Assembly (NCBI RefSeq): GCF_009389715.1
Contig: NC_052399.1
Coordinates: 20,639,045-20,703,044, forward strand
Direction of reading: 5' to 3'
DNA: 64,000 nucleotides
Origin: Phoenix dactylifera
Lineage: Eukaryota; Streptophyta; Magnoliopsida; Arecales; Arecaceae
Under the pieces are notes generated by a model, which was not told the origin of the DNA, ran no database searches, and saw nothing but the letters and a program-made list of their open reading frames with translations. Shown one piece after another: positions 1 through 12,500 of this stretch. Each line of letters starts with the position of its first letter. Position 1 is the stretch's first letter. The position numbers were made by a program, and so were the translations under genes.

Positions 1-28
1 ATTAATTTGGTTATTGCAAGTTAAACCT

Positions 29-608
29 TGTTGGAATATTTCAAAATTCCGAGTCTGTCCTTCTTTGTCTTTTGTCTTTTTGTCTAGTGTACTTTCTTTA
101 GTCCCACATTGGAAAGGAACAAAACTCAAAAAATCTTTATATAGTATTCAACCTTTTAACTTGGTGAAGCAAAGAAAGAAAGTAGCCCACGCGCACATGA
201 GCCCAATGGAGGTCCAAGCCAAAATTGGCGAATCCGATCCGGACGCGTTGCGATTATCACGCGCAGGGGGGACCCCCCCCCCCGCGGGTGTGGGCTTGAG
301 TCAGGTTTCTTTTTGCCGTTTTATTTTTTGAATTGTTTTGATAAAACGTCGCACCTCTTTCGTAAAACGACATGTCTTTTAAATACGCCTCTTCATTTCT
401 TTTTAAACCCTATCAGATCCGATAGAGTTAATCAATCAAAAAAAAGCCGCGCTTGGAGTGATCCAGTTGTTGTATCCTGGAGGATAGGCCGCCATTACCT
501 GTTACACCGAGATTCATTCTCCGAGGGGCGCGATCTATTCTTAAGGACAGTGAAATCACGCCTCAACTGATAAGTTCTTCCTTCTCTCTATCTATCATTT
601 TTCTTACA
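29..608. mobile_element. Solo LTR (LTR retrotransposon remnant)
   Basis: The 580-bp block starts TGTTGG and ends TTACA, the usual TG...CA limits of a plant LTR. The five bases before it (AACCT, 24-28) are repeated directly after it (609-613), a 5-bp target-site duplication as made by LTR-element integrase. Inside are an AGTCCCACATTGG motif near the start and a TATA-like tttatatag, both common in plant LTRs. No internal domains (gag, protease, RT) follow, so this is a solo LTR left by recombination between two LTRs. It sits upstream of the AGAMOUS-like exons, most likely in an intron of that gene. The family (Copia or Gypsy) cannot be told from the LTR alone. The intact 5-bp duplication suggests a moderately young insertion. 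Confidence 0.8.
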
Positions 609-1322
609 AACCTATCATGCTTAACTAGTTTAAAGTTCAATTAGACAAATGGAGGCCAACTAAACTTTTATCTTTTTACAACAATACACATAGCTTTCGT
701 GATATTGGTGCTTACCATCTCTCAAAGGAAAACTAGGCAATGCATGGATATTTCTCAAAGCAATCTACTTATAGCACGTGATGTATTTTTTCATGGAAAG
801 CACTTTCTTCTGATCTTATTGTGCTTAATCACAATGGTGGTCTTAATGAAGTCCATGTATAAAAAAAAAGAAGGGCATCTGGTTGCTTGATGATAGACTG
901 CATGTATGTCGACTTAATGAAGCAAGACTTACCAGACATACTGATAGAGTCGATCATCTTAGCTTCTTTAGTGCATTTAGGAAGAAGAAAGAAAAAAATC
1001 TTGGCTCTCTAATATTATTCGAAGTCTGCTTTTTCAGCCAATATGGAGTCGTTAGAACTTCTACCTTCTGCTTGATTTCGAACAATCCAATAGCTAGTAA
1101 TACTGACATATAAAATTCCGTTTGCATAATTGATTATTCTTTGTATGCTTAACATGCATTTTATTAGGGAATCAAATTTTTTGGAGCACTATCTTTTGAA
1201 TTCCAAACTTACAAAAGCTGGTTCCTGTTATTATTCCAAATTGGCAGTTAAAATTTGTTTCATGTTTTCATATAGATTTCCTCAAAGAACGACCTTAACG
1301 CTTTCTGATTTGTAATTTGTAG
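609..1322 (+). other. Intron sequence of the AGAMOUS-like gene
   Basis: No coding exon is visible here. The MADS-box exon and the short I-domain exon expected upstream of the K-box exons are not found between 1 and 1322, so they must lie left of the window. The stretch ends in a pyrimidine-rich tract and a TTTGTAG acceptor at 1316-1322. Confidence 0.55.
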
Positions 1323-1826
1323 TATTATCAACAAGAATCAACAAAACTGCGCCAGCAAATAATCAACCTTCAGAATTCAAACAGGTAACATGCACACTTG
1401 AGCTAGCATCATTTCTTCTCAAGTTTTGGAGTTAATTAGTTCTAACATGTCTTTGATTTGTAGGAATTTGATGGGAGAGTCTCTTGGCTCTATGAACCTT
1501 AGGGACCTGAAGCAACTGGAGGGTAGGTTGGAAAAGGGCATAAACAAAATAAGAACTAAAAAGGTAGTCATCTAGAAAGAGCATTGCCAATAAAATCTTC
1601 TACATGTATCTGCTTCTACTTTGCACATCTCTCTCTCCTTATTGATTGTTTCTTATTGTGCCAGAATGAGTTGCTGTTTGCTGAAATTGAATACATGCAG
1701 AAAAGGGTACATGTTGAGTCTAAAGCATTTTGATTTCTCATTATTTTGTTTGGTTGTCTTATAGTCTGATTTCGTTTACTTCTTAGGAGATGGAGCTGCA
1801 AAATGACAACATGTACCTAAGGAACA

Positions 1827-1905
<79 letters not shown>

Positions 1906-2291
1906 ATTTGTGACCTCAATAAATTGAGAAGCAACTTATGTGGAAACAGATTGCTGAGAACGAGAGAACACAGCAACAGATGAATATGTTACACCCGACA
2001 ACTGAATATGAAGTCATGGCTCCATATGATTCAAGGAACTTCCTTCAAGTGAATCTCATGCAAAGCAATCAGCATTACCCTCATCAGCAGCAGACAGCTC
2101 TCCAACTGGGGTACGGACCTTTCCTGCATCACCAAATTTCATAGCAAATAAGCACGCACATGCACTGGCTCATGCATACCCTCTGTATACTACTATATCA
2201 TTCCATTTATTTTCTCCTCAATCATTTGTTGATTCTGTTAACAAGAACTAACATCGATCCATTTCATTTCCTTTGTTTTTTGGGTAGATGA
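1323..2291 (+). CDS. AGAMOUS-lineage (C-class) MADS-box transcription factor, 3' part
   Basis: Floral homeotic MADS-box factor of the AGAMOUS clade, a nuclear DNA-binding protein specifying stamens and carpels and acting in tetramers with SEPALLATA proteins. Five exons are read here: 1323-1384 (62 nt), 1464-1563 (100 nt), 1665-1706 (42 nt), 1787-1828 (42 nt) and 1950-2110 (161 nt). The first four have exactly the lengths usual for MIKC K-box exons, and all junctions are GT-AG. The K domain reads [13 protein letters not shown]..., ...[19 protein letters not shown]..., [28 protein letters not shown]. The C-terminus has [11 protein letters not shown] and TALQLG, typical AG motifs I and II. Splicing 2110 to 2288 gives ...LQLG and a stop at 2289-2291; without that splice the frame runs to 2144 with a different tail. 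The MADS and I exons lie left of the window. C-class rather than D-class (STK) assignment rests on the SRNFLQVN and LQLG tail. Confidence 0.9.
1830..1903 (+). repeat. (CT)n microsatellite in AG-like intron
   Basis: About 37 CT units start at the second base of the GT splice donor (1829-1830) and fill most of the 121-bp intron. The acceptor is AACAG at 1945-1949. Confidence 0.95.
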
Positions 2292-4890
2292 GACTCCATG
2301 TTTGGTGGTTCTGCAATGTCAAGCCCGTTGGTGTAGAGTTGGAATGTTTGAGAGTAGTTTATGGCAAGTCACGCTCTCTCCTCCAAAATTGACTCATAAG
2401 ACTATTGTTTGCAGAGTGCTACATATAAACATTTTCACTTAGTTGTATGCTCTAACTGTATGCCTTTTCACTTCAAATTGCAACATAAATGACTGGTGTT
2501 TTTCTTATTTGTCGTGGTCATCGAAGATAATGTTATTTTATTGCTATTACTACTGTTGCAGGATAATGATGGGATATTAGTAATCTTAATTTCTAGAAAT
2601 CTGGATGATGGAGTTTTTGTTGTGCCCGGAATAAGTGAGGTCTGAGTACCGAGGTGGATGACATATTTTTATGCTAGTCAAGTTTTTGAAGCTATATATA
2701 TGGACGAGAATGTAGGTGGTTTCAGTAAAATTAGGTGCAAATGTTGACTCGATAGGTTTTACTAATGGCCGTGGATGGAGATATTGCTACCAGGATAAGG
2801 TGATAGGACCAAAGATATATAATGTGATGATACCTCACTACAGACTTCAGAAGTTCAACATCCCCTTGGGTTAACGTATGCATGTTGCTAGGTTAAAGTA
2901 TTGCACACAACTAATGACTGCATTGTATGGTGTGAGATTAGGCTTCCTCCAAAGCTTAGAGAATGTTGTTGATCTTATTGTTTTGGTTTTGCCAATGATG
3001 AAGATAACTATTGTACGTTTAGTTGAAAGTTTTCAAGCAGTTTAGGAATGGGTCTCAAGGGAAACGAGAGAGAAAATAGATGAGGCAAGCAGTGCTAAGA
3101 CTATATATTCTTGCCCTCAGCGAGTTTTTTTGATGTGGAACAGTAGAAATTTCAGATGGAGACGAACGGGTGCTTGTGGTAATCGATTATTCAGTCATAG
3201 GAAGACTTTCTGGCTTAGGTGATGCACATATCTAAATGCCTGAATGTGAAACTTTTACCAATCCGGCAGAAAGATGGGTGGAGATATGAGATACTAGGTC
3301 TGTGTGTTGCTCATCACTGTAATCTTGCAACTTTTCCTTATGTAAAATTGTTCCTTTGTCAAGCTTCACATAGAGTTTTTGATAAAAGATCTATATTTCT
3401 ATTTGAGCAAAATAAACCTTTTTTTTTGTGGAACATGTCTGTGGTTTTTGAATTTAAACCATATTAATATGATATAGTTGACATATTATTCTGGTATCCT
3501 TATAATGTACGATAGTGAATATATAAATGCATGTATCAACATCACTAGTGTTTTGTATTTCTATTTGGTAATATAATTTTTTAAAAATATTTTAATTTTT
3601 GAAATAAAAATTAAGTAAGAAGAGGGCCTAATTGCTACCATCTTGATCCTAAAATGTTAAATATTTGATTTAGGTGGGTCCAAAAGTCGATCTTATTTTT
3701 CTGAAAATTTAACTATATAAATTTCAATACGTCGAGATTCCTTCTATTTGGAGATTAAACTAGAGAGAACCACTCTTACAATCATGATTGTTCTTTGTAT
3801 CGTACAATGTCTATGATTACATATGCCTCATTGTGGCGTATGCAGCATGCTATTGCATCTAATATGCTTGGGTAGCCAATTATGGATGTCCTTTTTATAG
3901 GGATTGTCATGGTTGCAAGTTCAAATACTTGGATTCAACTAAAGATAGGAAATTTTTGACTTAGCTCTCACAACACGTCCAAGATGCATTTTTGTGTGAG
4001 GGCTTATTCTAAATAGGTTGGATATGAGTAACACGAGAGCAAATCAATTATATATCGATCAAGTATGGTTGCACCGTAACCATGAACAGGAAAATAGGAA
4101 GAATTTTATTTTTAGAATTTATCATATATTCTTCTGCACTTCAATTTTTCTCCTTTTTATGTTATTTGGATGCCTAAATCTCTCATCTTTTGCTATATTT
4201 TTTATTCATTATGAAGTATATAATTGATATGTGTTGCAGTAAATGAATTGGTAGATCGAATACGGATCCATATAAAACAAATAGCTTGCATTTTGGATTG
4301 TAATTTTCAACTTGGTTAAATGGTTAGTTATGAATTAAGGAATTTTTTGACCCAACCCAAACCTCATCCAACCCAACCATGGCCACCTCTAGGTTCAGCT
4401 TAAACTCGAGAGTAGCCGAACTCTATTCTCATTACCAACCCTTTAAAATTTTCGCCTAGTCCAGTATTTTTTATTATTTTTAATGGTTAGTACAGTATTC
4501 TTTTGGCGGCAGTCTACCTCTAAATACCCATAATGCTGCAAATTTGTGAGCTTGCGCTCCGCTATTTACTCAATCTTGCTTCCAACCACATTTATCTATT
4601 GACTATTGCCCACCAATATTTGGTTCTTTTTGGATAAAAGCTTCACTATGTTTCTTGATCTTGTGAGGAGTTCCCTAATATCTTACTTACACATCACATT
4701 AGTTGAAATCTTAGAATTTTGCTTACTCGCAGGTCATAAGCCTATGAATAATGTCTAGAAGAAGCTTGCGGGTTCCTTCATGATGCGAATTAAATTGTGA
4801 TGCACCTAGAAATTGCTGCATGTGATTTGAAATAATAAATATAAATAAAACTTTGTCTACAAAACTTTTTGAAAATTAATTTGTAGAAAG
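2292..4890. other. AG-like 3' UTR, then intergenic DNA
   Basis: The first few hundred bases are probably 3' UTR of the AG-like gene. Beyond about 2.6 kb I see only short open frames with many stops and AT-rich sequence. No domain, RNA gene or clear repeat was recognised. Confidence 0.5.
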
Positions 4891-4894
4891 CTTA

Positions 4895-5340
4895 TCTGGA
4901 TCGAGACATGTGAACAATACTACTTTAAAAACATAATTCGCTTGCTACATGTGGGTCTGCGGCGATCTCATTCCCAGCATACAATAATCCGGCTCAGCCC
5001 GATCTTCCTCTAACCAGAACGGTCGTTGAGAGGCTTGACCTAAATGACTTTTTCAAATGCCCGAAAAAAGAATGGAAGAAGAAACATCGAAAAAAATGTG
5101 AAGAATTCTATCTCAATGGAATAAATAAAACAGAGAAAATAAAGAAGAGAGTGGAGAGTGACCGATAAGATGTTGTGTTTCTGAGGTACGTGATATTTTG
5201 GAAACATCACATCTCAGTCAGAAACTGGCGTTCTCTTTCGAAGAGTAAATATCACATTCCATTCGGAAACCAACATTCTCTTCCGAACAGTCACAACTTA
5301 TCTGGAAAAAAAAAGTCTAAAAAAAATAATATTTTAAAAT
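4895..5340 (+). repeat. Dispersed repeat, copy A
   Basis: This block aligns by eye, same strand, with 57620-58110. Shared landmarks in order: a 'cgag.c.tgtga' motif, 'aaacataattcgc', 'gtctgcggcgat.tc', 'taa.cagaacggtcg', 'agaagaaacat', a late 'cagaaact' stretch and an A-rich tail. There is no long open frame. It may be an LTR or a non-autonomous element; no terminal repeats were found. Confidence 0.6.
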
Positions 5341-8160
5341 ATTAAAATCAACTAAAATTTAGAATTTAAAACTCCAACACTACATGGGTGCCATCATGGG
5401 GGCCAGTTACCATGTTCGTTCTGTTGGGAGTCCCATCATGCATGTTGACGGCGTGCCTCCTGCAGCATTTGCTTAAAAGAGGAGCAAATTAGGGTGTCTA
5501 CTTTGATCAGATCTCTCAACGTGAACTCCTATTTTCTTTGGTACTGGAGAAAGGTTCCTCTTCTTCACGACATACACGCTTTCACCAAACCAAATCGGAT
5601 TGCTTGAACTGTTTTTAAGTGAACCTCCCCCTTTAAAAATTTCATCCCAAAACATGGCCTCCACTATTTTGTGTTTGAACAACAGAAAGAATCCCTCTTC
5701 AGCTCCTTCCCTCCTTCCGTCCAACTACGTGCAAGTGATTGGCTTTCCCAGAAGTTACTAGTGCATGTCGTTTATTCAAAAAGATGGGACCAACATTGAT
5801 GATCCAATTGATCAACACTGTTTGAATAGATTTAAGCAAATATTTGTCTAGTGAAGCGGTATACAATCTTTTTTATCCCTTTTTATATTTCATGATCTAC
5901 ATATGGATTTATTTATTATAAAAGAACCTACGGCAAAGTCCACTTAAACCCGGAAATGGGAGTGAAGATGTGATACCCGGGCCCATGGACCAGGCCCATC
6001 CGAATCCGGGCCCATCCTTCTTCCCGCACGCGTCCCGTTTCTCCCATCGAGACTGTGCCCAGCTCTCCACTCCACCCAGCGGCACACCTCCTTCTCTTTC
6101 TCGTGCGTCCACCCTAAGCCAACGTCTCCCATCTTTTCTCTCTCTCTTCTTCTCTTTCTCTTACATCCTATGGCTCTCCTCCGCTCTTCCATCCAGTGGC
6201 CTCCCATCCGGCGGCTCTCTTTTCTCTCGTAGAGAAAGTGAGAGAGCTCTGCTCTTCTTTTCCACTGTCTTCTTTGTTAAGAAAAGGGCCTTTCTCCCAC
6301 TCTCTGTTAAGAAAGAAAGAGGGAAAAGGGTGCCAATTCCTCCTTCTTTTTTTTTTTTTTTTTTTTTTGCTGAGAACGGGTTCTCATACAGTACTTGTAT
6401 GAATACACCCAATAAAGTCAAAAAACACTAGCTCACGGAGAGCCAGTAGCAGCTCTCCCTCCCCCATCCAAAAAGTGTACCCTGAATGATGAGCCGCGAA
6501 GGCAGCCACCCAGTCGGCTGCCCCATCCAGTGCCAATTCCTTTTCCACATTCTCTTATTCCCTAATACTCTCTCTCTCTCTCTCTCTCTCTGTGTGACCA
6601 AGCCCAGAGGGGCTTCTGTTGTGCCATCTCCCGTCAGGAAACAAAGATGACGCTAATGGCCTATTTTTCAGGTACAACAAGCATTGGTGTGAAAAGTAGA
6701 ATTTTTAGAATTTTAGAAAAAATTATAATTTATTTTTAAATATCAGCATGCCATCAATTCTGTACCTATGTGTAGTTTTGAATTATTAGATGCTAAAGAA
6801 TTATGGTGAGATACTTCGGCTATTGATATCCATGGGGCAAGTAACCTAATATTTTACGGTATATTTTTTTAAAAGAGCGTTAAAAAAATATATAATTTAT
6901 ATTATTTGATAAAATAATTTTTTTGATTTCTATTTCTGTTGAGCATGTTATATTTTATTTTTGAAAATGATATAAGAATAAAATATATACTTTATATTCT
7001 AGAAAATGAGTTTTTCTGAAGCATAACATGTCTTGAAAAATTTAGCTAGGTAACTTATGAAAATATTTTTATATGTCTATATTCAGAATAGCTAAGAACT
7101 AATCTAACTCCGTTTATGGGATTATATGTTGATCTTGCTGACTTATAATATAAGAAAGAAATTTCGACATCACATCATCGATGATCAGACTAATAGTACT
7201 TCGGCACTATTATTTGTTATGTATTATTCATTATCTAATTCATACCACTAATTTACGTAGCCATAGCAAAATCCTATATTCTCTAAAATTTGATAAGAAT
7301 GAAATTTGACTTAGTGATATATTATTGTATTTAATTTATCATACTCTAATTCACTTTTAAGTGTTATACTGTTTACTTCTTTTTCATATTGTGATCTATA
7401 ATTGATTTTGAGTATTGAAAAGTGGATTAGATTATTTGGGGCATTTAGATATAAATTTTTAAAAATTAAAAAATATCTTATTATTAATTTAAAATTATTG
7501 TAAAATAATAAATTTTGTTATTTATATAGATTTACATATTCGTACAGTTTTACATATGGCACCTATTACGCTTTTGATTCAAGATGTGACGGACGATTGA
7601 TCCAATCTTCTCTCCGAGCTGTGGTCAGCCAGCCGACCCCTCATAGCCCAGCTTACAAAGGAGCGAATAACACAAAGAATCTAAGGACAGGCTAACACTT
7701 GATTCGCTTTATAAAATTCAACTCACTTATTCTCCCAAGTTGGTCCCACGAATCCACGATGGATTTTTTATCAGCCCATGCAGCAACCGATTGCGGTTTG
7801 TCAGGCTATCAGAATTGCCCGGGCGTCAGGCCTCATTTATGCTTTGAAATTAGCACTTCAGGTGGAGTGCATCGCCCATGGCGATTGCTTGCAGATTCCG
7901 CCGCTCTCCTCCCGAACTCACGTATTGGGGAATGGGTTTGACCAGGACCCATCTCTAACTCCGCCCTCGTCACCCCATCTCTCTTTATTATTATTATTAT
8001 TTTGATATATAATTATTATAAAGTTTTATCGAATTTCAAAATGATTTTTTTTCCGAGTTACCATAAAATTGCTCCTTCTCGCATCATTCAAACGGCAAGC
8101 AAAAATTCAACTTAGAAAGTTTCTTATTTAATTGACAAGAAAACTACATATATTTACATA
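5341..8160. other. Intergenic DNA with CT-rich and AT-rich blocks
   Basis: From 5970 to 6370 there is GC- and CT-rich sequence beginning near gatacccgggcccat, ending in a T run (6346-6368). It resembles a piece of an LTR or other transposon, but no ends were found. The open frame here is low-complexity Ser/Pro/Phe and is not taken as a gene. 6640-7560 is strongly AT-rich. 7570-8010 has short GC-rich open frames with no recognisable domain. Confidence 0.45.
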
Positions 8161-8178
8161 ATTACTTCAAAAGGAGAG

Positions 8179-8184
8179 CCCCCC

Positions 8185-8222
<38 letters not shown>

Positions 8223-8236
8223 ACCCCCCCCCACCC
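8179..8236. repeat. Poly-C tract with a 37-C uninterrupted run
   Basis: C-rich run broken by only three A residues; 8186-8222 are all C. On the minus strand this is poly-G about 110 bases past the stop of the HSF gene, so it could fall in that gene's 3' UTR. Exact length is likely to be uncertain in any assembly. Confidence 0.9.
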
Positions 8237-8347
8237 TTTCTTCAAAAAAAAAAAAAGGAACTAAACCGTGAAGAAAGAGGAAACAGGGAAAAAGATAAGA
8301 AACTGAGGAAAAGAAAACGTTAAAAGAGCGTGTAGAAATACGAAAAA

Positions 8348-9517
8348 TTAAAACCCATTCCCGTCCAGGAAAGAGTAAGGATAAGGCCCTCCACGGCCCA
8401 CCTCCACCCCTCCGACACCGGACGCCGGACTGCCGTAAACTCCCACCGAGTCAACGGTGTTGAAGAACGAGTCCACGCCATCCACAGCGAGGAAACCCCC
8501 ATCGAACTCAACCGGAAGCGACTGAAAACGGCCGTCCATCCCCACCTCCACCGGCGCCGCCTCCAACTCTCCCCTGTTCCCCTCCAGCCGAAGCCTGGCC
8601 CTCTTCTTCCCTCCCTCGCTCGTCCCCATAAAACGGTGGAGCACGAGCGGGTCCCCCGCCACCTTCACCAAGAACGCCAGCATCTGCTGCGGCCGGCGCT
8701 CCGTCTCCTGCACCCGCCGCCGCATCCGCTGCACCTTCTCTTCGATCTTCCTCTGCTCCTCCTTCAGCCTTACCACCTCCATCGCCACCCTCTCCTCCTC
8801 CTCCTCCTCCTCCTCCTCCCCCCTTCCCCCTCCTTCTCTGCCGCCGCCCTTCGAGTTGCTACTCTTCCGCCGGACGATTCGCGGGAGAAGATGCGTTTGT
8901 CCTCTGAGAAACGATGCATGGGCGAACTCCCATCGATCCGGATCCACCTTCCGAAACCCCTGTCAACAAGACCAACTTTAGCCAATATATACGGATCTGA
9001 AAGATGTCGGAAGAACTTCGAAGACAGGAACTTGTTGCCATATAGTGGCATGTTTGGCTATTTCCATAGGATTGGCCGAAAATTTTATAGGATTCAAGAA
9101 TGGAACCGTCGATCCAAGCATGGTCCTGTATCAACTAAATCCTACTCAGCCCAAATTCTATATATGGATAGATTTTGTTTTTCCTGCAGCCTAAAAACTA
9201 AGAACTGAACTGGATTTGGACATGTTTTTAGAAAATATACGCTAGATATATAGCCCAAAAGATCCGATTCCTCCATAATTTTCAACCTAACTTACATAGG
9301 TGTTGAGCTGGCGGATGAAGCTAGAGAAGTTGTTGTGCTTGAAGTGGGCGGAGAGGAGGGTCTGGGAGAAGACGAAGGGGTCGGCCACCACGAAGCTGTT
9401 GTTGTCCTTCCCCCATGAGATCACGGAGTCCGTCGCCGGGTCGTTCACCATCCTGTACGTCTTCACTACGAAGGGAGAGGCCACCTGGACGCCTCCGTTA
9501 CTGCTGCCGTCTTCCAT
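8348..9517 (-). CDS. Class C heat shock transcription factor (HSFC)
   Basis: Nuclear factor that binds heat shock elements (inverted nGAAn repeats). Exon 1 is 9517-9296 (74 codons) and exon 2 is 8959-8348, with a 336-bp GTAAGT...CAG intron at the position conserved in the HSF DNA-binding domain; the product is 277 residues. The DNA-binding domain (about residues 14-107) has [46 protein letters not shown] and, after the splice, [20 protein letters not shown]. An acidic run of nine Glu precedes the heptad oligomerisation region ([20 protein letters not shown] ... [11 protein letters not shown]), whose short HR-A/HR-B spacing fits class [11 protein letters not shown] is a likely nuclear signal. 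No AHA activator motif is seen, as expected for class C. The start chosen is the first ATG giving MEDGSSNGG; the frame stays open further upstream without family similarity. Confidence 0.92.
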
Positions 9518-12500
9518 CTCCAAATAAGCGAACTGGGGGCAATGGGGAAATCGCTGCCCGCTTCCCGGGCTTACAAAGGCAGTAAGAAATAGATGATGCA
9601 AGGTTGTGAACTGGGTCGCTTTTTTTAAATAAAAAAAAAATGATGCGCGGTGGCGGGGGATGGGATGCCTTTCGCGCGAAAGAAGTTGGAACGGGCGCCA
9701 AGCCCATCTGGACCCGTGTCGCCTCTGGACTCTTCGGGACAAGTCTCGCCCACGTAAAACGAATTTAAAAACAAAAAAAAAAAAAAAAAACATTTTTCAC
9801 TCCTTGGTGAAATCCGTTTGACCTTTTGCTACACTTGGCTGCTGGAAACTAACGGTGGGTCCGACTTGGCATTCCTACAGAAGATAGACACGTCATCGAA
9901 CACGATAAACCAGTATATATTTATGTTCGGCCTTTGGGTTCGGTGGCCCGGTCCAGGCGTCACATCGATACGGGGAGTGTCAGAGGCGAGGTGGTGCAAC
10001 CTGGTTGGCCCACTACGTCATGGGCCGGGGTATGGAGCAATCCCCACCGCCTTTACCTGGAAGGCCCAGCTTTGGCGCATCGAACACAGAACACTGTGTT
10101 CAACGGTTCAGCTTTCTACAACCGGGCATTGAAAGTCGTACCAGCCACTGGAGTCGCAGATGTCTCCCAGTGGAAATTCCTTTTCTTCCGTTTTATGTCA
10201 TAGCCGTTCGCGTACGTTAAAAAGAGAGCAGGATTCGGTTGGGTTTGGGAGGCACGTGGCGTCACGGACGACCGCTGTTTTGGACGACTGAGATTAGGGG
10301 CTGGCTGCTTACGATGGGATTATTGTATAGCTTAACATTAAGATATTATTTTATGAGCGTCACGGTTCTGCTTTGATGTTACGGTTGATTGGTACTTTCT
10401 ATTTTTTGGAGTGCTTCTCCCACGTAGCTGGAGCGTTAGTGCGATTTCGTGGGACCATCGGATCTAATGGGTGTGACTGGAAAAGCTCGAAGCTTTCCTT
10501 GCTCTTCTTCTATTAATTTCCAAGAATAGTTAAATCGTGGATTTTTCACTTTTATCTCTACACAGGTCTGATTTGTTCTAAAAATCGAAGAGGAATGCCA
10601 ACTTGCAGACTTCTCTTTTGACCACAAAAAATTGTCCGTTGGTGAATATAAGATAACAATATTTAATCGATAGAACTTCTTGAGTTGATAAAGCTAGTTA
10701 CGAGTGACACGAATTTCTGATTCATCTTGGCCACATTTCTTCTTATTCTATTTTTTTTAAAAAACAAGCAAGACTTCTGGCCGAAATTTTTCCAGCATTG
10801 AGAGGCTAGATTGTGGCCACGCCAATCATCTTTTCATGTCAACCACATCATATAGAAACTGAAAGTGAGTAAAGGAATGAAGGGCAGGTCTCCCTCATTA
10901 AAGAAAAAAAAGAGGTGGGAATTCACGCCAAAAATAACATGTTATATGGCAGAGAGCAATCATGTGTGGCAGATTGAGTTGAACACAAGTAGTTCATATA
11001 AAAATAATAAAAAAAAAAGAGTCAAATATTCTTAACCAATGTTCTAGAAATAATCATTCACCAGCACAACTTAAAATATCGAATGGAGGAGTAGGCATGA
11101 GATCCTTGATTGCAGCCCAGTTCATAAATGTCATGATTGGCCTCCCGCTGCCAATGGTCTCAAAGGAATTCACCTTTTAGTTGACTGGTCTCTTCTTTGC
11201 AGTCAGAAGGAACAAAGCAGGTTATGGGCTTATGGCAAGGTCTGGGAGAAGATCAGAGACTTCTATTCAACCTCGGAGGAACCATCTTTGGTCTAATCTC
11301 CTTTTCCTTTCTGATTTCTGGTGGCATTGATGGAGGTTCTTTTCTTTTTTCCCCCATACACCTTTGATCTGTATATTATCCCTCTACATTCGCAAACCTT
11401 ATGTTGTTTTCTGCTGTAAATTGCCCTTATGATTAATAAACTTGGGTGGTTAATGGAGGTCGACCTCCTTAACCTCCATTCAACTCAAGAAAAGAATCTC
11501 ATGAAAATCAGATACCCATTATTCATACAGACCTAGTCAACTAGATGAACGTTTTAGAAACTCTATAATCTGCCAAAAATTTAGTGAATATGAATCAAAA
11601 CATAGATGCTCAACATGAAAACTCATGAAATCAAATTTATTCAAGAGAACAATATAAAGTCTGGGAAGTACACAAACTGCAAAGTGCTGATTGAGGAAGC
11701 TTTTGAGAAAGCATCTCCCCAATGGTCGATTAGCTAGTTTCAATTTAAACTTTATTGTTTTGCTGAGAAAAATAACCAAATCAGACCGTAGTCAAGAGGT
11801 GCTTGAAAACAGAAACAGAGAAAGTCGGCAAATCCTAGTTTCTACCAGTACGAGAATTTATGGATATTTTTTGTATAAGTAAGAAAAGGAGTCTTCTCTC
11901 ACCATCAAACTCACAAAGAATGAGAAAAATACATGCATTACATCTCACAACAAGATTTGATGCATTAGGTATACTGGAGCCAAGTGCAAGTAAGGTATGT
12001 ACAGATTGGGTAGCGCAAAAAAAGTAATAGTCCCAATCCTCCACTCAAATTTTGAACTTAAAGACCATCATTAACCTCTATGAACTGTCTATTTCTATTT
12101 GGGCACCAAATCTCCATCCGTTTGGCAAAAAACCCCATAACCCCACCAAATTCTGAACTTGGAGCTAACCTGTGTTACTCTTCCAAATTTAGTTAGGTAA
12201 TTCCCCCTAGCCCCAGCAGAAATTAGGAAACAAACTTTTCAACTTCCTACTTTATCCTATTTGTCACTGACTACTTCCCTCACGTTATTATTTTACTTAA
12301 TAAAAGCAGCTAAAGATTTTGAATGGAAGTATTACAACTGAGACACAAACATCTCATAAAAAATCATATATAATGAACTCTTCCTCTGCAACTAGAAGGT
12401 GAGATTAAAAAAGGGTGGGTCAAAACACCAGACATTTTCACTTAGCCCACTACTAAATGAATGACTTGCTTAGAAACCCTGCACATGCAAGTATGCTATT

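Noticed and set aside
1776-1976. Open frame rich in Arg-Glu repeats on -
   Set aside because: It is the translation of the CT microsatellite in the AG-like intron.
5970-6431. 153-codon open frame on +
   Set aside because: Low-complexity Ser/Pro/Phe from CT-rich and poly-T DNA, no domain, overlapping frames on the other strand.
8636-9208. 190-codon open frame on +
   Set aside because: Antisense shadow of HSF exon 2 and its intron; His/Leu/Pro runs come from the Glu run.
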